From NCBI GenBank assembly GCA_946497905.1, contig CAMMMI010000036.1, positions 1 to 16,546 of the forward strand: a stretch of 16,546 nucleotides of DNA, in the 5' to 3' direction. Below, piece after piece: positions 1-6,693 of this stretch. Origin of the DNA: an uncultured Clostridium sp. (GTDB lineage Bacteria > Bacillota > Clostridia > TANB77 > CAG-508). The notes under the pieces are model-generated. The model had not been told where the DNA came from. It was given only the letters and a program-made list of their open reading frames with translations, and did no database searches. Both the position numbers and the translations under genes were made by a program. Within the stretch, counting starts at the first letter, position 1; every line of letters starts with the position of its first letter.

Positions 1-57
1 CTTGGGAGGTCCGTCCCCATGTTCCCGAATTTTAGGGATTGAAGGAACGTCCCCTAA
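1..57. repeat. GGGGACG-type GC-rich dispersed repeat, cut by window edge
   Basis: This GC-rich patch stands out from its AT-rich surroundings. Read on the - strand it contains AGGGGACGT, then an inverted pair GTTCC / GGAAC, then ATGGGGACGG. The same two motifs, in the same order and at similar spacing, occur in each arm of the palindrome at 8453-8616. It is therefore probably a diverged member of one repeat family, of the REP or small non-autonomous element type. Its left limit is outside the window. The family assignment is inferred; only the shared motifs are seen. Confidence 0.5.
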
Positions 58-90
58 AAAAAGCATATAATAAAATATAGGAGGCACAAA

Positions 91-441
91 ATGGAATTTA
101 TAGCACATACTATATTTTGGACACTAGCCCTATATGGTTTATTCGAAATAATAAAAAATATTATATATATAACTACATATACAAAATTCAGATCAGATGG
201 AATACACTTTATAATAGCCGTAAAAAACCAAGAAGAAGAGATAGAAGGATTTATACGCTCAACATTATTTAAAGTATTATATGGCAAAGAAGATTATCTA
301 AAAAACATAATAGTAGCAGATTTAGAATCAACAGATAAAACAAAAACAATTGCAAAAAAATTAGAAAAAGAATATGATTGTCTTAAAGTTACCAATTGGA
401 AGGAATGTAAAGACATTATAGATAATATTAATGATATATAA
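91..441 (+). CDS. Small membrane protein with glycosyltransferase-2-like stub
   Basis: This is a 116-residue protein of unknown function, and the ATG follows a strong AGGAGG site. Residues about 5-30 form one hydrophobic, probably membrane-spanning segment. After that come a strand-like HFIIAVKNQEEEIEGFIRS and, at about residues 72-84, NIIVADLESTDKT. These resemble the first strand and the D-x-STDKT loop of family 2 glycosyltransferases. The rest of such an enzyme (acceptor-side DxD, catalytic Asp, C-terminal membrane helices) is absent, so catalysis is unlikely. It may be a reduced accessory protein. It stands alone before recD2. A TATAAT at 66-71 could be its -10 box, but no good -35 is visible. 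The coding call is firm; the fold is inferred. Confidence 0.7.
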   Translation: MEFIAHTIFWTLALYGLFEIIKNIIYITTYTKFRSDGIHFIIAVKNQEEEIEGFIRSTLFKVLYGKEDYLKNIIVADLESTDKTKTIAKKLEKEYDCLKVTNWKECKDIIDNINDI

Positions 442-473
442 GACAAGAAAAAACAGTTGAGTAATATTGAAAA

Positions 474-589
474 CATAAAATTTTTATGATAAACTAGAAA
501 CATAAAAAACTTTATGTAAGTTTACAAGTTAGATATTGAAAGACTATAAGTAGATTTTGAAAGTTTATAAGTTAAATTTTGAAAAATAA
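474..589. repeat. Small hairpins and an imperfect 21-22 bp triple repeat
   Basis: The gap before recD2 holds two small hairpins built on the same CATAAA/TTTATG stem (474-488 and 500-517). They are followed by three imperfect tandem units of 21-22 bp (526-547, 548-568, 569-589), each of the form AAGT(T)AGATNTTGAAAG. No U-run follows the hairpins, so they are not clear terminators. No function is assigned. Confidence 0.4.
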
Positions 590-622
590 AGAATAAAAAC
601 AAATTTACTTTTATATGAATAA

Positions 623-648
623 TGTATAAATGTGTAAAATTTTATACA
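623..648. promoter_or_regulatory. Inverted repeat just upstream of recD2 RBS
   Basis: TGTATAAA (623-630) and TTTATACA (641-648) are perfect 8-bp inverted arms with a 10-nt spacer. They lie 3 nt before the AAGGAG site of recD2. This could be an operator or a weak RNA hairpin affecting translation. The AT-rich context makes a chance match possible. Confidence 0.25.
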
Positions 649-661
649 AAAAGGAGAAAAG

Positions 662-2888
662 ATGGAGCTAATAGGAGAATTACAGAACATAATATATAGA
701 AACGAAATAAATGGCTATACAGTTGCAGAGTTTGAAACACAGGACGAAGCAACAACAATAGTAGGATATTTACCATTCATAAATCCAGGAGACAATTTAA
801 AATTAGAAGGAAATTATGTAGAGCATAAAGAATATGGATTACAATTTAAAATAAATACATTTGAAAAATTAATGCCACAAACAATGAAAGCAATAGAAAA
901 ATACTTAGCAAGTGGAAATATAAAAGGAGTAGGAGAAGTAATAGCAAAAAGAATAGTAAAGCAATTTAAAGAAGAAACAATAGAAGTATTAAAAAATGAA
1001 CCATATAGACTAGAAATAATTAAGGGAATATCAAAAGCAAAAGCAATAGAAATATCAGAAAGTTTTGTAGAAAATTGGGAAGTTTGGCAAATTGTAGGTT
1101 TTTTAGAGAAATTTGGTATAGGAGCAGAATATGCCAAAAAAGTATTTGATTTATATGGAGTAAATGCCATACAACAAATAGAAGAAGATCCATATTTATT
1201 ATTAGATGTAACAAGAGGAATAGATTTTAAACAAATAGATAAAATGGCATTAGATTTAGGACTAGACTATGTTGATGAGAAGAGAATACAAAGTGGAATA
1301 AAATATGGACTAATAAGATGTACAAATAATGGACATTCATGTGTATTAAAAGAAAATTTAATATTTTTTGTCGAAGATTTATTAAATGTGAGTGAAGAAC
1401 ATATTGACAATGGATTGATAGACTTAAAATTAAAAAATCAAATAGTTATAGAAAAAAGAGAACAAGAAGAATGGGTATATTTAGACTATTTTTATAATAC
1501 TGAAGAAGAAATAGCATTTAGAATTTTAAGATTACAAAGTGCAAAAAATTTAAAAAAGATAAATAATATATCTTCAAATTTAAAGAAAATAGAAAATATT
1601 TCAAAAATAGAATTATCAGACAAACAAAAAGAAGCAATAAATCTAGTAAATGAAAACAATGTGGTTATAATCACAGGTGGACCAGGTACGGGAAAAACAA
1701 CGATAATAAAAAGTATTATAGACATTTATGAAGAGAAAAAATATAAAGTAGTATTGTGTGCTCCAACTGGAAGAGCAACAAAAAGAATGACAGAAACAAC
1801 AGGAAAAGAAGCCTCAACCCTACATAGATTACTAGAGATAGGAAAAATAGATGATGATAGTTTGTATAAAAATTCAACTAATTATGAAGGAGCACCAATA
1901 GACGCAGATATAATAATTGTAGATGAATTATCAATGGTAGACATGTTTTTAATGAATTATTTATTAAAATGTGTATATTTAGGAACTAAGCTAGTATTAG
2001 TAGGAGATAGTGATCAATTAGCTTCTGTAGGACCAGGAAATGTACTAAAAGATATGGTGGCTTCTGAAAAAATAACAACAGTACATTTAGATAAAATTTT
2101 TAGACAAGCAGCAAAATCAAAAATTATATTAAATGCACACAGAGTAAACAATGGAGAGCCATTTGTATCAAAGCAAGATGATGATTTAGATAAAGATACA
2201 AAAGATGACTTTTTTTATATAAAAGAACAATCACAAGAAAAAATGCTATGGCAGGTAGTATCACTTTGTACAGGTAGATTAGAAAAATATGGAGATTATG
2301 ATTTTTTTAAAAATATACAAGTACTAACACCAACCAAAAAAACAATGCTAGGAACAAAAGAATTAAATAAAGTATTACAAGAACAATTAAATCCAAATAT
2401 TAATAATTTGCCAGAAAAAACAAGCATGGGAGCAATATATAGACAAGGTGATAGAATCATGCAAATAAAAAACAATTATGATATTATCTGGGAAAAAGAG
2501 GTAAATGGTAAAAAAGAACCAGGAAATGGGATTTTTAATGGGGAAATAGGAACAATAACCAATGTAGATGAAAAAGATAAAGTAGTAGAAATACAATTTG
2601 ATGATGAAAAAGTAGCTTGGTATGAATTTTCTGAGCTAGATCAAATAGAACATAGTTATGCAATAACAATACATAAAGCACAACGGAAGTGAATTTGATG
2701 TAGTAATAATGGTAATACCACCAACATCGCCAATGTTATTAACTAGAAATTTATTATATACAGGAATAACAAGAGCAAAAAAATTGTTAATAATTATTGG
2801 AAATGATAATGTAGTGAAATTTATGATAAATAATATAGATAGCAAAAAAAGAAATACAGGTTTAGAATTTAAACTAAGAAATATTTAA
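662..2888 (+). pseudogene. recD2: RecD2-type 5'-3' DNA helicase, frameshifted in motif V
   Basis: This encodes an SF1B helicase of the RecD2 (YrrC) family, which unwinds DNA 5' to 3' in repair and recombination in bacteria without RecBC partners. The start follows AAGGAG at 651-656. An N-terminal OB-like and helix-hairpin-helix region (residues about 1-150) precedes the motor. Walker A GGPGTGKT lies at residues 339-346 and Walker B IIVDELSMVD has D421/E422. The first reading frame stops at 2692, just after ITIHKAQ. The +1 frame then supplies the rest of motif V (GSEFDVV), motif VI (YTGITRAKK) and a natural end at 2888. One extra base, the C at 2684, explains the break, and removing it restores a protein of about 741 residues, normal for the family. 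The lesion makes CGG, a codon rarely seen in this AT-rich sequence. It may be a true mutation, an assembly error or, less likely, recoding. As read, the product lacks motif VI and should be inactive. Confidence 0.9.
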
Positions 2889-3009
2889 ATTGAAAAATTA
2901 TAATAATACATAAAAAACATATAAATATCTAAACTTATGATTTATAGAATATATAAAATTTTAATAAAAAATATATTATTGCGAAAATACTGGAAGGAGC
3001 AAACAAAAA

Positions 3010-3648
3010 ATAGAAAAAATATTAAATCTAATTTTTCCACCAATTTGTGGAGTATGTAAAAAAATTGATAACAACTATTTGTGTAAAAAATGTGAATTAA
3101 TGTTACAAAAAGAAGCAGTTTTCAAAATAGAAGATTACGAAGATAAAAATTTTGAAAAGTTATTTTATTGTTTTAAATATGAAGGAAATATAAGAAAGCT
3201 AATACTAAACTATAAATTTAATGAAAAATCTTATTTATACAAAACATTTGTAAATTTTTTATTAAAAAATGAAAAATGGGTTGAAATATTTAAAAATTGT
3301 GATACAATTATACCAATTCCAATTAGCAAAAAAAGAAAAAAAGAAAGAGGATACAATCAATCATTATTAATAGCAAAAGAGCTTAACAAAAAATTACAAC
3401 TTTCATTGAATAATAATTGTTTATATAAAGTAAAAGACACAATTGAACAAAGTAAACTAAATAAAGAAGAACGTAAAAAAAATATACAAGGTGTATATAA
3501 ATTAGAAAATCAAGAAAAACTAAAAAATAAAAAGATATTGTTAATTGATGATATATATACAACTGGAAATACAATAGAAGAAGCAAGTAAAACTTTAAAA
3601 GAAGCAGATATCAATGGCATAATTGTTTTAACAATAGCAAAAGATTAA
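3010..3648 (+). CDS. comF: ComF family phosphoribosyltransferase-like protein, non-AUG start
   Basis: ComF-family proteins are cytoplasmic partners of DNA uptake and single-strand handling, with an N-terminal zinc finger and a PRTase-like fold. The first ATG (3079) would drop the zinc finger. Reading the same frame upstream gives IEKILNLIFPPICGVC and LCKKC, that is, the CxxC...CxxC finger and the LIFPP motif typical of the family. A GGAAGGA site ends at 2998, so translation probably begins at the ATA at 3010 (212 residues, family-like length). No ATG, GTG or TTG lies in this frame at that place. The PRPP-binding motif KILLIDDIYTTGNT is near the C-terminus. The gene lies 121 nt after recD2. 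An ATG-to-ATA mutation of the start, a rare AUA start, or a sequence error are all possible. Confidence 0.85.
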   Translation: MEKILNLIFPPICGVCKKIDNNYLCKKCELMLQKEAVFKIEDYEDKNFEKLFYCFKYEGNIRKLILNYKFNEKSYLYKTFVNFLLKNEKWVEIFKNCDTIIPIPISKKRKKERGYNQSLLIAKELNKKLQLSLNNNCLYKVKDTIEQSKLNKEERKKNIQGVYKLENQEKLKNKKILLIDDIYTTGNTIEEASKTLKEADINGIIVLTIAKD

Positions 3649-3666
3649 AAAGGTATAAGCAAATTA

Positions 3667-3708
3667 AAGAATTTAAGAGAAAATTCATTTATGAGGCTTA
3701 AGTTTTTT
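3667..3708 (+). terminator. Possible intrinsic terminator after comF
   Basis: AAGAATTTAAG (3667-3677) can pair with CTTAAGTTTTT (3697-3707) as 11 pairs including two G-U, with a 19-nt loop and a run of six T. The stem is weak, but it sits directly after comF and before an independently spaced gene. Confidence 0.4.
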
Positions 3709-3743
3709 AATTAAACTTCAACCTTAAGGAAGGATGAAAATTA

Positions 3744-5732
3744 ATGGAAGATTTAGTAGAAAGTATATTAGATTATGTGAGATCAGAATATACTGATTAT
3801 GCAATAATGATTAATGGTGAATGGGGATCAGGAAAAACACATTTTTGGAATAATAAAATAAAGAAAAAAATTGAGTCAATGCAATTAAACGGAAAAAGAT
3901 ATACAACAATATATATGTCATTATATGGAATATCAAACTTAGAAGAGATTAGTAAAAAAATCTTTATAGAAACTACACAATTAATGGACAAAAATTTAAG
4001 AAAATATATGAATGCAAATGAACAAACAACAATACCAGAATATGCAAAAACAGGTATAGATATGGCTAATTTCTTTGGAGTTACACAAACAGGAGATAAA
4101 TTAGATTATGAAGAGTTTTTTTCAACTGATGATAAGGTATTATGTTTTGATGATTTAGAAAGAGCAAATGTAGATGTTATAGATATATTAGGATATATTA
4201 ATAATTTTGTTGAACATGACCATATAAAAACCATAATAATATGTAATGAAAAAGAATTATCAACAAAATTAAAAAGTTCAAATTTAGAAATGAAAACATT
4301 TATAGCAACATATCTTTTGGACAAGCAGGATGAATTAAATAAAACTGATAAACCTATGGTTGAAAAGATACAAGAAAAAATAGAGCATGTATTTGACAAA
4401 GCTAATGACTATGAAAGAATAAAAGAAAAATTAATAGGTGAAACATTTGAATATGCTCCTAAATTTGATTATATTATAAATGGAATATTAATGAGATATG
4501 AAAACAACACAGATTTGATAAGATTTTTAAGAGAAAATACAGGATTAATAATATCAACATTTAATAAAAGTGGAACAAGAAATCTAAGAATATTAAAACA
4601 TGCATTAAATGATTTTATGAAAATATATGAAATGGTAAATAAGTCATATCCAAATACAAGTCATAGAGTAATGCAAACAATGCTTATATTTACAATAGCT
4701 GTATCTTTTGAAATAAAAGCAGGGAAAATAACAAAAGATAAATTTATGAATATAAAAGATAATGATGAATATAAATCAATTTTAGTGTCATCAAGAATTT
4801 TAATGGATAATAGACAATTTTATATAAAAGAATTTGATAGTAATTATTACTATAATTTTAAATCAGAATACAGATTTTTTAAATTTATAGAATATTATGT
4901 AAGAACACGTATTTTTGATATGAAATTATTTAAAGAAAACATGGAAACAATAAGAAATACAGTAGATACAGAAAATCTACCAGCATATAAAAGGCTATTA
5001 ACAGAAGAATATTGGAAAATATCAGATGACCAATTTGAAGATGTTATAGAAGAAATATTAGAAGATGTAAAAGAAGGAAAAATAAAATTAGTAGATATGG
5101 TAAAAATTTTTGCATATTTTAGTTATTTCTCAAGAAAAGGACTAATAAAATATGATTTGAAAATATTAAAAGCAATGTTTTTTGCAGGTATGAATGTTTC
5201 TTCTTTATCATCTGAATATTGTCCTAATGTAGATGAGGAATTAGGAAAAATAGCAATAGAAGAAGTAGCAGAAGATATGGAAGATATATTAAAACATTTT
5301 CATACTTTAAATAATCAGTTATTAGATAAAATGTATAAAGAAAAAGCAGAGGAAATAATGAAATTTATTCCTATGAGAATGGAAAAATTTTATGAAAAAT
5401 TTGATAAAGAATGTATGGATATACCAATATTTAAGTATTATGATACATTTCAACTGTTCCAAAGAATTTCGTGTGCAAGTAATGAAGATATAGTTTTAAT
5501 AAAAGAAAAATTACTAGATAGGGCTAACAAATATCCAAAACAAATTGAACCAGAAATGAAAAATATTAAGCAATTAAAACAAATTATTGATGATTATTTA
5601 AAGGGCAAAGAGCCAACAATAAAAATAGTAATGTTAAAAGAGTTTTCAAAAAGTCTAGATATGATTTTGTCAAAATATAAATTGAGTTTTTTACCTAAAA
5701 AAGAAGAAAATGCAGAACAAGAAAATGTATAA
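3744..5732 (+). CDS. KAP-like P-loop NTPase of unknown function
   Basis: This 662-residue protein has an ATP-binding core at its N-terminus: Walker A GEWGSGKT at residues 25-32 and Walker B VLCFDDLER with D136/D137. The GEWGSGKT and FDDLER signatures are those of the KAP NTPase group and its relatives. That group includes the F-plasmid phage-exclusion protein PifA and animal Kidins220. Many KAP proteins carry membrane helices inserted in the NTPase domain; I see none here, so it is probably cytoplasmic. Residues about 250-640 are charged, predicted helical and not recognised, with a short acidic tail. The start follows AAGGAAGGA. Terminator-like hairpins on both sides make it a single-gene unit, unrelated by function to comF or spoVT. 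A defence or signalling role is a family-based guess. YobI-like ATPases are an alternative assignment. Confidence 0.75.
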   Translation: MEDLVESILDYVRSEYTDYAIMINGEWGSGKTHFWNNKIKKKIESMQLNGKRYTTIYMSLYGISNLEEISKKIFIETTQLMDKNLRKYMNANEQTTIPEYAKTGIDMANFFGVTQTGDKLDYEEFFSTDDKVLCFDDLERANVDVIDILGYINNFVEHDHIKTIIICNEKELSTKLKSSNLEMKTFIATYLLDKQDELNKTDKPMVEKIQEKIEHVFDKANDYERIKEKLIGETFEYAPKFDYIINGILMRYENNTDLIRFLRENTGLIISTFNKSGTRNLRILKHALNDFMKIYEMVNKSYPNTSHRVMQTMLIFTIAVSFEIKAGKITKDKFMNIKDNDEYKSILVSSRILMDNRQFYIKEFDSNYYYNFKSEYRFFKFIEYYVRTRIFDMKLFKENMETIRNTVDTENLPAYKRLLTEEYWKISDDQFEDVIEEILEDVKEGKIKLVDMVKIFAYFSYFSRKGLIKYDLKILKAMFFAGMNVSSLSSEYCPNVDEELGKIAIEEVAEDMEDILKHFHTLNNQLLDKMYKEKAEEIMKFIPMRMEKFYEKFDKECMDIPIFKYYDTFQLFQRISCASNEDIVLIKEKLLDRANKYPKQIEPEMKNIKQLKQIIDDYLKGKEPTIKIVMLKEFSKSLDMILSKYKLSFLPKKEENAEQENV

Positions 5733-5790
5733 AGAAGTATTAAAAGATATAATTTTAGTAATATTTAAAACTTTATAATTTATAAAATAA

Positions 5791-5826
5791 AAAAACATAT
5801 GAGAATTTTTCTTATATGTTTTTTTT
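5791..5826 (+). terminator. Intrinsic terminator after the KAP-like gene
   Basis: AAAAACATATGAGAA (5791-5805) and TTCTTATATGTTTTT (5809-5823) form a 15-bp stem with one G-U pair and a 3-nt loop, ending in a T-run to 5826. Its A-rich 5' side could also let it work on the opposite strand. Confidence 0.8.
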
Positions 5827-5896
5827 AGAAAAAATGTATAAATTTTTCTTCATTAGCAATAATAATAGTAGACATAAATTTAAAAGGAGGAAAAAA

Positions 5897-6451
5897 ATGA
5901 AAGCAACTGGAGTTGTAAGAAGAATAGATGATTTAGGTAGAGTTGTAATACCAAAAGAAATAAGGAAGACATTAAGAATAAAAGAAGGTGATCCTCTTGA
6001 GATTTTTACAGATAGAGAAGGTCAAGTAATATTAAAAAAATATTCACCTATAGGAGAATTATCAGAATTTGCAGCAGGATATGCTGAAACATTATCAAAA
6101 ACAACAGGACACATAGCATGTATAACAGATAAAGACACAATAATAGCAGTATCTGGAGGATCAAAAAAAGAATTTTTGGAACAAGATATAAGTAAAGAAT
6201 TAGAGCAACTAATGGAAGATAAAGAAGTATATACAAGCAAAGATAATAGCGATATGGCAATGCCAATAACAAAAAATGATAACCCAGAAAGAAAATATAA
6301 TTCTCAGATAGTATATCCAATAATTTCAAATGGAGACACAATAGGAACTGTAATATTAATGTCAAAAGAAGCAAAAACAAAAATGACAGAAGCGGAGAAA
6401 AAAGTAGCACAATCAGCAGCAAGTTTTTTAGGAAGTCAAATGGAAATATAA
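5897..6451 (+). CDS. spoVT: Stage V sporulation regulator SpoVT
   Basis: This is a 184-residue transcription regulator of late forespore gene expression. The N-terminal AbrB-type swapped-hairpin DNA-binding domain (residues 1-50) begins MKATGVVRRIDDLGRVVIPK. The remainder is the GAF-like regulatory domain characteristic of SpoVT, including TGHIACITDKDTIIAVSGG and a YPIISNGDTIGTVILMS stretch. The length is family-typical. I chose the ATG at 5897 because it follows AAAGGAGG and matches the family start. A longer in-frame start at 5816 lies inside the upstream terminator. Such genes are normally transcribed by the forespore sigma factor; a TGTATA (5834-5839) with AATAATA 17 nt later is a weak candidate. 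Its presence is the best evidence here for a spore former. Confidence 0.95.
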   Translation: MKATGVVRRIDDLGRVVIPKEIRKTLRIKEGDPLEIFTDREGQVILKKYSPIGELSEFAAGYAETLSKTTGHIACITDKDTIIAVSGGSKKEFLEQDISKELEQLMEDKEVYTSKDNSDMAMPITKNDNPERKYNSQIVYPIISNGDTIGTVILMSKEAKTKMTEAEKKVAQSAASFLGSQMEI

Positions 6452-6465
6452 AAATAAGGAATAAA

Positions 6466-6494
6466 TTGACTGACGCAAGAAAAAACTCTATATA
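6466..6494 (+). promoter_or_regulatory. Sigma-A-like promoter TTGACT-N17-TATATA
   Basis: TTGACT (6466-6471) is separated by exactly 17 nt from TATATA (6489-6494). It starts 15 nt after spoVT and points toward a terminator only about 70-100 nt downstream, so it would drive a very short RNA or an attenuated alaS leader. Confidence 0.45.
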
Positions 6495-6500
6495 AATTTA

Positions 6501-6600
6501 AAAATATTAATTATTTATTATAATTATCCCCAAGTATAACTGGGAGATTACTGTTAAAGTTATTTGAAAATCAAGAAAACAAAAATTTTCTTGATTTTTT
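6501..6600 (+). ncRNA. Candidate small RNA or attenuated leader before alaS
   Basis: A promoter (6466-6494) and an intrinsic terminator (6567-6600) bracket about 100 nt with no open reading frame. In between, TAATTATCCC and GGGAGATTA (about 6522-6549) can form a nine-pair stem with one bulged A and an 11-nt loop, unusually GC-rich for this intergenic region. It matches no riboswitch I recognise, and no T-box signature (TGGNACC) is present despite alaS downstream. It may be a free small RNA or a leader controlling alaS. It could also be only the spoVT 3' end. Confidence 0.3.
6567..6600 (+). terminator. Intrinsic terminator between spoVT and alaS
   Basis: AAAATCAAGAAAA (6567-6579) and TTTTCTTGATTTT (6586-6598) form a perfect 13-bp stem with a 6-nt loop, followed by T residues. 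It ends either the spoVT transcript or the short RNA described upstream. Confidence 0.85.
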
Positions 6601-6693
6601 GCATATTATAAAGTATAATTATAAAAGTAAAAAACGAGAAAGAAAAAGATTTAAGCAAATCAAAATTTTGGCTTAGGAAGGATGATATAAATA

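Noticed and set aside
814..1170. Long - strand reading frames opposite recD2, alaS and cas9
   Set aside because: They are Ile/Leu/Phe-rich shadows of AT-rich genes with no RBS and no recognisable motif.
5816..5896. Longer SpoVT start
   Set aside because: It begins inside the upstream terminator hairpin, without an RBS; 5897 has AAAGGAGG and the conserved MKATGVVRRIDDLGR start.
6601..6693. T-box leader for alaS
   Set aside because: No TGGNACC T-box sequence and no Specifier-type stem; only the AGGAAGGA RBS is recognisable.
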